Source: an uncultured Gemella sp.
Lineage (GTDB): Bacteria; Bacillota; Bacilli; Staphylococcales; Gemellaceae
Length of the DNA stretch: 8,086 bases
Direction: 5' to 3'
Assembly: GCA_927911745.1 (NCBI GenBank)
Contig: CAKMQF010000018.1
Location: 1 to 8,086 of the forward strand
Positions 1 through 5,616 of the stretch are shown here, in pieces. The position numbers were made by a program, and so were the translations under genes. A model generated the notes under the pieces. The model saw nothing but the letters and a program-made list of their open reading frames with translations, was not told the DNA's origin and ran no database searches. Numbering within the stretch: the first letter of the stretch is position 1; every line of letters starts with the position of its first letter.

Positions 1-418
1 GAGATAATAAGCTATAGTATAAGTGAGAACCCATCAGCTAAAAATATAATGGATGCACTAGAAAAAGCTATTAAAGTCACAGCTAAATCCCCTTATAGGA
101 GAACTTTCCACTCTGATCAAGGATGGGCTTATCAAATGAAGGCATACTCGAAAAGGTTAAAAGAAGAACGTATTTACCAAAGTATGTCTAGAAAGCAATT
201 GTTTAGATAATTCGGTAATGGAGAATTTCTTCGGAATATTAAAACAAGAGATATACTATGGAACAACATATAATAGTTATAGGGAACTAAAATTAGCTAT
301 TGAAAAATATATAAAATATTATAATGAAGAGAGAATAAAAGAGAAACTAGGATGGTTAAGTCCTAAACAATATAGAATAAAACATATGACTGTTATAAAT
401 ATAAAAAAGATAGCGTAG
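1..418 (+). pseudogene. IS3-family transposase OrfB, C-terminal part, frameshifted
   Basis: This is the catalytic integrase-fold (rve) part of an IS3 OrfB transposase, which cuts and joins element ends through a DDE triad. The first Asp lies before the window. The second is in HSDQG (codon 115-117) and the Glu is in MENFFG (codon 221-223). Frame 1 is open from base 1 to a stop at 208-210, and the rest continues from about 197 in another frame to a stop at 416-418. At 193-196 the expected Arg-Lys-Gly-Asn is reduced to AAG-C-AAT. Restoring two bases gives one Gly and exactly 35 residues between Asp and Glu, the family's D(35)E spacing, with the conserved Lys seven residues after the Glu. The lesion is therefore a 2-base loss, probably in a G run. 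It separates two catalytic residues, so no active enzyme is expected unless the loss is a sequence error. Confidence 0.88.
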
Positions 419-443
419 CAGTCATTATAACTACTACGCTATC
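409..443 (+). terminator. Stem-loop at the end of the IS transposase
   Basis: A perfect 10-bp inverted repeat, GATAGCGTAG (409-418) and CTACGCTATC (434-443), surrounds a 15-nt loop. The left arm contains the transposase stop codon. A short T run follows at 455-459. It probably ends or protects the transposase transcript and limits read-out through the IS end. The structure is clear, but the terminator role is inferred because the T run is not directly adjacent. Confidence 0.55.
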
Positions 444-447
444 CTAA

Positions 448-471
448 GTCTAACTTTTTGGGGTCAGATCA
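448..471 (+). repeat. Right terminal inverted repeat of the IS3-family element
   Basis: The stretch reads GTCTAAC, then a T run, then GGGGTCAGATCA. On the other strand it begins TGATCTGACCCC and continues AAAAAGTTAGAC, typical of right ends in the IS150-like part of the IS3 family. The partner repeat is outside the window, so the match is to family knowledge only and the outer edge could be off by one or two bases. Confidence 0.7.
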
Positions 472-473
472 AT

Positions 474-1712
474 AGGGAAAAAATAAAGTGTCATATAAAG
501 AATAATAAAAGATTTTATATATGGTTATTAATATTTTTAATATTTTTAATTCTTCCTTTGTTTATTGAGTGTATGATTTACTTTATAGAAAAGGGACTAA
601 AAATAGAATTTATTCAAGGTTTCAAAAAGTATTCTACATATTAAGGGATTATAAATCTTATTACGCAACAATTTTAACATTATCATTCGCTATTTTTTCT
701 TATAATAAGCAACAAGAAAAATTTTTAGAAGAAAAACAAAAAGAGAATAAATTAAAAGAAAAAGAACGAGATGATAAAAAGGATTACTATAGACCTATAT
801 TCGTAGTGGAAAAAGATCAATATAACCCTTTTAAAAACCAAGTAAGATTATTAATGAAAAATGAAACTTTATATTTAGAAAATATAATCATTCATTCTAA
901 ATCACATAAAACATTTGGACAAGAAAAACAATGTAAATCTGGAGAAATAATAGAATCTAATATAACATCTGGGTCTTTTTATATTACTGCCCAAACATTA
1001 GTAGGCGAAACTATACTTTTTGGATACCTAAATGGAGGGGTAAAAGTATACAAATACTTAAATCATAATAAAGATCCAAAATACCCTACGAAAGATACTG
1101 TAATTAATGAGTATGATGAGGACAAAATTAATGAAACTTGGGGATCGTATAATAAAACTTCTGATGAATACGACATAACTTTAGAGAAATTTTTTCTTTA
1201 ACGCTACCTCAGACATAAGAAACGAGTATCTATTCAATTATAAAAATGCTGAATTTAAAAGAATTTTATACACAAATACTTATGAAGAATTTTTTGAAAA
1301 AGCTTTTTGGGCATTATATGATTTCTTAACCTACTGTGCCCCTGATAATATAAAGGTTGCTAGACATGTATTTCAACTAATTGATATACTTACTAAAGAA
1401 AAACCAGATTTAGTCTTAGTTGTAGATAAGAATATCTCTGACAAACTCGAAGATCATTGCAAAGATGATTCACAATTAGATACAGTAAAACAGGAAATAA
1501 AGAAATGTAAACCATATAATAGTGATTTTGATATCTCTTCATTTTTAAATTTTTTATATAACTGGAATTTAAAAATAATTGATAAACAAGAAGATAAAGA
1601 TAATATAATTAAACTAGTAGAAATATTAGTAATAACTTTTTCTTCCATAAAAGTCACTTCGAAAAGCAATGAACAATTAAATAAAGTTAAAGAAATAATA
1701 TTAACACTATAG
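474..1712 (+). pseudogene. Unrecognised two-TM membrane protein with cytosolic domain, broken by frameshifts
   Basis: I do not recognise the family. Three open segments join into one protein of about 410 residues. Segment one (frame of 474, open to the stop at 642-644) encodes a basic start region and a first transmembrane helix, WLLIFLIFLILPLFIE, from 522. Segment two (GTG at 569 to a stop at 1199-1201) has a second helix, YYATILTLSFAIFS (about 656-697), then a Lys/Glu-rich probable coiled coil and a DYYRPIFVVE stretch. Segment three runs without a stop from about 1191 to TAG at 1710-1712 and is mostly helical and charged. Segment one to two needs one added base between about 575 and 644. 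Segment two to three needs removal of one T from the T6 run at 1190-1195, giving EKFFFNATSD. No ATG or GTG lies in frame before the first helix, so the start was probably lost to the IS end at 471. Two N-terminal helices followed by a charged cytosolic domain occur in several putative phage-resistance and stress proteins, but this architecture alone does not give a function. Confidence 0.65.
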
Positions 1713-1720
1713 AGTTAAAC

Positions 1721-1762
1721 TTTCATATTTTATAAAATATATTTTCAATGAAAAAATTTTTT
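1721..1762 (+). terminator. Weak possible terminator after the two-TM gene
   Basis: TTTCAT (1721-1726) can pair with ATGAAA (1748-1753), enclosing a perfect 16-bp AT-only palindrome at 1725-1740. A run of six T follows at 1757-1762. The stem is nearly all A:T and would be weak, so this is only a candidate. The rest of 1713-1916 shows nothing recognisable. Confidence 0.25.
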
Positions 1763-1916
1763 AATTGATAGTATTAATATTTTTCCTAGTCTTTAAATTT
1801 TAATAAATAGAATTAATCCTTTTGATATGTGTTAGATAAATAATAAAAATAATTTTGAGTTGATCCACGCTTGACCCACATATTTAAATAACATATATGA
1901 AATTATAGAAATGTGA

Positions 1917-1938
1917 TGTTATAATAGATTTGAGGTGA
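1917..1938 (+). promoter_or_regulatory. Extended -10 promoter and ribosome binding site of the MazG-like gene
   Basis: TG-T-TATAAT (1917-1925) is a perfect extended -10 element. The -35 region is poor (ATGAAA at 1897-1902, spacing 17), as is usual when the TG extension is present. GAGGTGA (1932-1938) is a strong Shine-Dalgarno site six bases before the ATG at 1945. The predicted transcript start, about 1932, would put this site at the very 5' end of the mRNA, leaving almost no leader. Confidence 0.65.
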
Positions 1939-1944
1939 AGGATA

Positions 1945-2283
1945 ATGAAAGAAATTATAAGGAAAATAAATAAGTTTAGAGATGATAGAAATTGGAGACA
2001 ATTTCATAATGAGAAAGATTTAGCGATATCAATTTCTTTAGAATCCAGTGAATTATTAGAATTATTTCAATGGAAATCATCTGAGGAAACTGTATCAGAA
2101 AAATTACCACATATTAAAGAGGAATTGGCAGATGTTTTTATTTATGCTTTTATGCTCGCAGATAATTTAAATCTTGATGTAGAAAAGATTATAGATGATA
2201 AGATAGCTGTTAATTCTAAAAAATATCCAATTAAAGAAAGTTTTGGAACGAATAAAAAGTATACGGAATTTAAGGGGGAATAA
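1945..2283 (+). CDS. MazG-like nucleotide pyrophosphohydrolase
   Basis: This is a small all-alpha NTP pyrophosphatase of the MazG-like / dCTPase (RS21-C6-like) group, which hydrolyses (d)NTPs to NMP and pyrophosphate and is thought to clean the nucleotide pool. At 112 residues it is full length for the single-domain type. Metal-binding acidic motifs are visible: E33-S-S-E36 in the first core helix and E60-L-A-D63 in the second (EELADVFIYAFMLAD), followed by the family's K-x6-N-S-K-K-Y-P end at K86-P95. W17 and F20-H21 fit the usual N-terminal W-x2-F-H signature. The start is fixed by the strong GAGGTGA site. The gene stands alone with its own promoter, and the bidirectional terminator at 2382 closes it. 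No frameshift is present. The family is clear, but the substrate cannot be read from sequence. Such enzymes occur both as housekeeping genes and in phage or defence contexts. Confidence 0.88.
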   Translation: MKEIIRKINKFRDDRNWRQFHNEKDLAISISLESSELLELFQWKSSEETVSEKLPHIKEELADVFIYAFMLADNLNLDVEKIIDDKIAVNSKKYPIKESFGTNKKYTEFKGE

Positions 2284-2381
2284 CTATAAAATTTTGTTCT
2301 ATATAAAGCTTTAATTCTTAATAAATTCAAAATATGATAGGTGAGTAGTTTTATAAATATAATTAATTATGCTAAAAGCAG

Positions 2382-2426
2382 AGGTTTGATATACATTATA
2401 TTTTTTTGTATATCAAACCTTTATTT
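2382..2426. terminator. Bidirectional rho-independent terminator
   Basis: A perfect 14-bp stem joins AGGTTTGATATACA (2382-2395) and TGTATATCAAACCT (2407-2420), with an 11-nt loop. On the plus strand it is followed by TTATTTTTAT, serving the MazG-like gene. On the minus strand it is followed by CTCTGCTTTT, serving the convergent lipoprotein gene whose stop is only 14 bases away. Confidence 0.9.
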
Positions 2427-2434
2427 TTATCTTA

Positions 2435-3037
2435 TTATTTAGTTACAGGAACTTCAAAAGTAGCTTTTTGCATTTTTTTTAGCATTATGATCGAATTGCT
2501 CGAAATAAACTTTAATTTTATCACTTTCCATACTTAAACCGTAGCCCACGGTAGATTCTGAAATTGCACCAACTGGAGTGGGTTCTGGATATTTTGAAGA
2601 TCTAACTGGATAAATTTCAGAAACTTTTTTTGCACTATCAACAACTGTTCTAGGTATTAAAAATAGGTCTTGGTATTCATCTTTATATCCTAAATTTTCA
2701 TAAGTATATTTTATGATAACTACTTGTGCTACTTGTGCTTTGCTATATTTATTTCTGTCTGGAGTAGTTTTAACCTCAGTTATTTTCAGTTTCCATTGAC
2801 CATCTACAATCCATTCTTCATTAAGTCCGTATACTTTATCTGTAGAGTTTTGATTTTTTGTAGTTGTAGCATTATTTTTTGTTGTAGCATTATTTTCTGT
2901 TGTAGTTTTATCTGATGTTTTAGCTTTATTTTCCGCTGCAGATCTACTTTGTCTAACTAGCTCACCTTTTATTAAAGAGCAGCCGCTTAGAACTACTGAA
3001 GCGATAGTAGACTTATAAATAGTAATTTAGTTTTCAT
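2435..3037 (-). pseudogene. Secreted lipoprotein with Ig-like C-terminal domain, two indels (or sequence errors)
   Basis: The restored product is a lipoprotein of about 200 residues anchored outside the membrane. In order it has MKTKLLFI and a hydrophobic signal ending in lipobox LSGC (Cys codon 2979-2981), a Thr/Asn/Lys-rich linker with a repeated NNATT unit, and a beta-rich domain (EEWIVDGQWKLKITEV ... YTYENLGY ... PEPTPVGAISES) resembling extracytoplasmic Ig-like DUF4352/DUF5067-type domains common in streptococci and relatives. ATG at 3037-3035 follows AGGAGAA (3051-3045). Two lesions: one base missing between about 3029 and 2996, so the signal-peptide start runs into an early TAG, and one extra A in the A8 run at 2480-2473. 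The second gives a premature stop at 2456-2454 instead of the ending KKMQKATFEVPVTK at 2435. The two changes cancel, leaving 603 bases, a multiple of three. The function of the family is not known to me. Confidence 0.75.
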
Positions 3038-3099
3038 ATTTTTCTTCTCCTAATCTATAAATGAGTAATTTTAACCAAATAAATTACATCTATACAAAA

Positions 3100-3128
3100 A
3101 TTATATATTATAAGATATTGCTAGTCAA
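3100..3128 (-). promoter_or_regulatory. Sigma-A promoter of the lipoprotein gene
   Basis: On the minus strand, TTGACT (3128-3123) and TATAAT (3105-3100) are separated by exactly 17 bases, a near-consensus housekeeping promoter. Transcription would start near 3093, giving a leader of about 55 nt before the ATG at 3037. Such a strong promoter argues that the gene is, or recently was, expressed. Confidence 0.8.
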
Positions 3129-3183
3129 TATGCAGTGATTACGTTTTCTCTTGATTTATAAAATTAGAATAAATTTTAGAGAT

Positions 3184-3204
3184 TTTGTAAAATACCTTTA
3201 CAAA
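3184..3204. promoter_or_regulatory. Perfect operator-like dyad
   Basis: TTTGTAAA (3184-3191) and TTTACAAA (3197-3204) are exact inverted repeats around ATACC. The dyad lies about 55 bp upstream of the lipoprotein -35 and about 150 bp upstream of the tRNA promoter. The arms loosely recall Rex-type sites, but spacing and sequence do not match well, so no regulator is assigned. The rest of 3205-3318 shows nothing recognisable. Confidence 0.35.
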
Positions 3205-3320
3205 TTAAAGGAAAACTATTATACTATATATTATCCAATGAAAATAATGTTATTTTTCTACAGATATTTCTTGATTTTCAAAAGAATTCTTTAGTAAAGC
3301 TAACAAAATTACAAATTTTC

Positions 3321-3382
3321 AAAAAAAATAAAAAAAAATTAAAAAAAAGTTGTTGGACAAACAATAATATCTATTATATAAA
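3321..3382 (+). promoter_or_regulatory. tRNA promoter with UP-element-like A tracts
   Basis: Three A tracts (3321-3328, 3330-3338, 3341-3348), phased at roughly 10 bases, directly precede TTGGAC (3353-3358). TATAAA follows at 3377-3382 with an 18-base spacer. Phased A tracts upstream of -35 act as UP elements at stable-RNA promoters, which fits the tRNA genes starting at 3412. The -10 choice is uncertain in this AT-rich stretch. Confidence 0.55.
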
Positions 3383-3411
3383 TTATACATAAGTTAATAA
3401 CAAATATTTAT

Positions 3412-3485
3412 GCGGGTGTAGTTTAGTGGTAAAACCTCAGTCTTCCAAACTGATGTTGTGAGTTCGATTCTCATCACCCGCTCCA
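3412..3485 (+). tRNA. tRNA-Gly (anticodon TCC)
   Basis: Acceptor arms GCGGGTG (3412-3418) and CACCCGC (3475-3481) pair perfectly, followed by discriminator T and an encoded CCA (3483-3485). The anticodon stem TCAGT/ACTGA encloses loop CTTCCAA with anticodon TCC, and the T loop has the TTCGATT core. D arm AGTTTAGTGGTAAAAC is typical of Gly tRNAs. It decodes GGA and GGG. It is first of two tRNAs, 22 bases before tRNA-Asn, sharing one promoter and one terminator. Confidence 0.95.
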
Positions 3486-3507
3486 TTTTTTTTATTTAGA
3501 GATTTTT

Positions 3508-3581
3508 TCCACAGTAGCTCAGTTGGTAGTAGCATCTGACTGTTAATCAGAGGGTCGCAGGTTCGAGTCCTGCCTGTGGAG
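3508..3581 (+). tRNA. tRNA-Asn (anticodon GTT), D arm one base longer than usual
   Basis: Acceptor arms TCCACAG (3508-3514) and CTGTGGA (3574-3580) pair perfectly, with discriminator G and no encoded CCA. The anticodon stem TCTGA/TCAGA encloses CTGTTAA, anticodon GTT. The T arm reads GCAGG-TTCGAGT-CCTGC. Oddity: the D arm reads GCTC-AGTTGGTAGT-AGC where related tRNAs read GCTC-AGTTGGTA-GAGC. One extra T at about 3530 breaks the C13-G22 pair and lengthens the loop. It may be a true variant or another single-base sequence error, since other genes here carry similar indels. Confidence 0.93.
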
Positions 3582-3586
3582 TAAAG

Positions 3587-3617
3587 TACGGCTGTGTATG
3601 CAGCCGTATATTTTTTT
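3587..3617 (+). terminator. Terminator of the tRNA-Gly/tRNA-Asn unit
   Basis: TACGGCTG (3587-3594) and CAGCCGTA (3601-3608) form a perfect 8-bp GC-rich stem with a 6-nt loop. TATTTTTTT (3609-3617) follows directly. It ends the tRNA transcript six bases after tRNA-Asn. Confidence 0.9.
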
Positions 3618-3658
3618 GTTTAAAATCTCGCTAAATATTATTATCAAAGGAAAAATTA

Positions 3659-3667
3659 TGTTATAAT
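3659..3667 (+). promoter_or_regulatory. Extended -10 promoter of obgE
   Basis: TG-T-TATAAT (3659-3667) is a perfect extended -10 element. No good -35 is seen; TTATCA at 3641-3646 is only 15 bases away. It shares the 12-mer ATGTTATAATAG with the MazG-like gene's promoter. The start near 3674 would give a leader of about 87 nt. Confidence 0.65.
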
Positions 3668-3668
3668 A

Positions 3669-3685
3669 GTTCATGGTATATGAAC
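3669..3685 (+). other. Small hairpin at the 5' end of the obgE leader
   Basis: GTTCAT (3669-3674) and ATGAAC (3680-3685) pair around GGTAT, right at the predicted transcription start. It could be a transcript-stabilising 5' hairpin or a DNA operator. Further along, AAGTTGAA occurs twice (3693-3700 and 3716-3723). No known element is matched. Confidence 0.35.
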
Positions 3686-3760
3686 TTTTATCAAGTTGAA
3701 TTTTATATAGTTTAAAAGTTGAAATTTAAGAAAATAAAGAGAATTGTATAGGAGATTTTT

Positions 3761-5066
3761 ATGTTTTTAGATGAGGTAAAAATATTCGTCCGATCAGGTG
3801 ATGGTGGGAATGGATTAGTAGCATTTAGAAGAGAGAAGTATGTTCCAAAAGGTGGACCAGCCGGAGGAGACGGTGGACGTGGAGCTAATGTCGTATTCAT
3901 CGTTGATGAAGGATTAAGAACTTTCATGGATTACCGTTATCAGAAGAAATTCGTTGCACCTAATGGTGAAAACGGAATGAGTAAAGGTATGCATGGTAGA
4001 AAATCTAAAGATTTATACTTAAAAGTACCGCCAGGAACAGTAATTCGTGATACTGATACTGGAGAAGTATTAGCAGACTTAGTAGAACATGAGCAAGAAG
4101 TAGTAGTAGCTCGTGGAGGACGTGGAGGACGTGGAAACTGTCGTTTCGCAACACCTTCGAACCCAGCCCCAGAAATCGCTGAAAATGGTGAACCAGGAGA
4201 AGAAAGAAACCTAACATTAGAATTAAAACTTATGGCTGATGTGGGTCTTGTTGGATTCCCTTCTGTTGGTAAATCAACATTATTATCAATAACATCAAAA
4301 GCAAAACCAAAAATTGCTGATTATCACTTTACAACATTAGCGCCAAATCTTGGAGTAGTAGAAACAAAAGACCACAGAAGTTTTGTTATGGCTGATCTTC
4401 CAGGATTAATCGAAGGAGCTAGCCAAGGTGTAGGACTTGGACACCAGTTCTTACGTCATATTGAAAGAACAAAAGTTATTGTTCACGTAGTAGATATGTC
4501 AGCAACTGATGGTCGTGATCCATATGAAGATTATAAAATTATTAATCAAGAGTTAGCAGAATACAATATGAGACTTTTAGAAAGACCTCAAGTAGTAGTA
4601 GCTAATAAGATGGATATTCCAGTAGCTAGTGACAATCTTAAAGAGTTTAAAAAACACTTAGAAAACGATGGTGAAGAAGTTGATATAGTTGAAATTTCTG
4701 CATTCACACGTAGTAATATTGATAACTTACTTTATAAAATAAGTGATATACTTGATAATACAGATCCAAATATGTTATATGAACTTGATACTGAAGAAGA
4801 AAGTATGGAAAATAGAGTTCTTTATAAACATAAACCTAAGGATGAAACATTCAAGATTACTCGTGATGATACAGGAGCTTATGTAGTAAGTGGACCTGGT
4901 ATCGAACGTGCATTCTTAATGACTGACTTCAACCGTGATGCTTCTGTTAGACGTTTTTGCTCAACAAATGCGTTCTATGGGCGTAGATGATGCTTTACGT
5001 GATAGAGGATGTAAAAACGGTGATACGGTTAAAATTCTTAAAGGTGAGTTTGAATTCGTAGAGTAG
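3761..5066 (+). CDS. obgE: GTPase Obg/CgtA, frameshifted near its C-terminus
   Basis: Obg is a GTPase that binds the 50S subunit, acts in ribosome maturation and the (p)ppGpp stress response, and is essential in most bacteria tested. Domains: glycine-rich Obg fold (about 1-158, with [11 protein letters not shown] at 31-41), G domain with G1 GFPSVGKS (165-172), G2 TT (191-192), G3 DLPG (212-215), G4 NKMD (282-285) and G5 SA (313-314), then the OCT domain from about 350. ATG at 3761 follows GGAG (3751-3754). The sequence has five T at 4954-4958 where CGT-TTT-GCT needs four. As written, translation leaves frame after Phe399 and stops at 4990. With one T removed, the frame continues [20 protein letters not shown] to TAG at 5064-5066, giving the normal 434 residues. 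Loss of the OCT end in an essential gene is unlikely, so a sequence error is favoured. It is co-transcribed with pheB, whose GTG is 12 bases beyond the stop. Confidence 0.95.
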
Positions 5067-5078
5067 GAGATAACCACT

Positions 5079-5525
5079 GTGGATAAAGAAAAAGTTTATT
5101 ATATAATTAGAGAAGATGTATTGCCAGAAGCTGTAAAGAAGACGTTGGCGATGAAAAAAGCTTTAGAAGAAGATTCTAAATTATCAATTTTAGAAGCTTC
5201 TAAAAGGTTTGATTTAAGTAGAAGTGCATTTTATAAATATAAAGATACAATTTTTCCGATTCAAGATGTGAAAAGACAATCAATTCTATCATTGTCTATC
5301 GATGTTGATGATATTCCTGGAATATTAGGTAAAATTTTATCGGTTGTTAATGAAGAAAAGTGTAGTGTACTTACTATTCACCAAACGGTGCCGATTAATG
5401 CAAAAGCTACGATAATTATTTCTTTAGAGCTAAGTTCAGGTGATATAAATATTGAAAAATTAAATAAACGAATTAAAGATCTTGAGTTTGTTAATTCAAT
5501 TAAAGTAATTGGTTTAAGCATGTAA
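5079..5525 (+). CDS. pheB: ACT domain protein, PheB / UPF0735 family
   Basis: This is a small ACT-domain protein of 148 residues, the usual length for UPF0735. Residues 36-61 (LSILEASKRFDLSRSAFYKY) look like a helix-turn-helix. Residues about 70-146 form the ACT domain (LSLSIDVDDIPGILGKILSV, with the ligand-loop pattern D-I-P-G-I-L-G). ACT domains usually bind amino acids. In Bacillus subtilis pheB lies between obg and pheA and is linked by position, not firm biochemistry, to phenylalanine metabolism. Here no pheA follows: a strong terminator and rlmD come next. The GTG start is chosen because AGGAGA (5065-5070) lies eight bases before it and overlaps the obgE stop, which also implies coupled translation. 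The frame is intact. Confidence 0.88.
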   Translation: MDKEKVYYIIREDVLPEAVKKTLAMKKALEEDSKLSILEASKRFDLSRSAFYKYKDTIFPIQDVKRQSILSLSIDVDDIPGILGKILSVVNEEKCSVLTIHQTVPINAKATIIISLELSSGDINIEKLNKRIKDLEFVNSIKVIGLSM

Positions 5526-5550
5526 AGATAGTTTAATAAATATTAAATGT

Positions 5551-5603
5551 AGGAGAACAGAGTAGGGAAGTCAGTTTCCTATAGCTGTTCTCCTTTTTAT
5601 TTT
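5551..5603 (+). terminator. Strong terminator between pheB and rlmD, with nested hairpin
   Basis: AGGAGAACAG (5551-5560) and CTGTTCTCCT (5585-5594) form a perfect 10-bp stem followed by TTTTATTTT. Inside it TAGGGAA (5563-5569) pairs with TTTCCTA (5575-5581), with one G:T, extending the structure. It ends the obgE-pheB transcript. The rlmD Shine-Dalgarno site starts two bases after the T tract, so any promoter for rlmD must lie upstream of, or inside, this element. It could therefore also act as an attenuator. Confidence 0.88.
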
Positions 5604-5616
5604 AGAAAGGTGAATT

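Larger units (their letters stand above)
1..471 (+). mobile_element. IS3-family insertion sequence, 3' part
   Basis: This is the right-hand end of an IS3-family element that begins before the window. Seen: the C-terminal part of an OrfB-type DDE transposase, then a perfect stem-loop over its stop codon, then a terminal inverted-repeat end finishing in GGGGTCAGATCA. Read inward, that end starts TGATCTGACCCC, as in IS150-like members of the family. The left end lies outside the window, so neither the target-site duplication nor the exact boundary at 471 can be checked. The transposase is frameshifted, so this copy is probably inactive. The element abuts the 5'-truncated two-TM gene and probably removed or displaced its start. 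Confidence 0.85.

Noticed and set aside
566..1201. A complete protein starting at GTG 569
   Set aside because: No ribosome binding site precedes it, it begins between two helices of the larger protein, and it ends in a T-run frameshift.
1454..1669. Minus-strand open frame of 71 codons
   Set aside because: It is antisense to the third segment of the two-TM gene, which has a longer protein-like frame on the plus strand. No ribosome binding site was found.
2860..2905. Tandem GTTGTAGCATTATTTT repeats as a possible CRISPR or regulatory repeat
   Set aside because: They encode the NNATT repeats of the lipoprotein linker and lack spacers or further copies.
2724..2915. Plus-strand Cys/Phe-rich open frame
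   Set aside because: It is antisense to the Thr/Asn linker of the lipoprotein; the repeats ISF/CCSIIF are just the complement of that linker.
4005..4217. Minus-strand open frame rich in Leu and His inside obgE
   Set aside because: It is a shadow of the conserved Obg domain on the plus strand.
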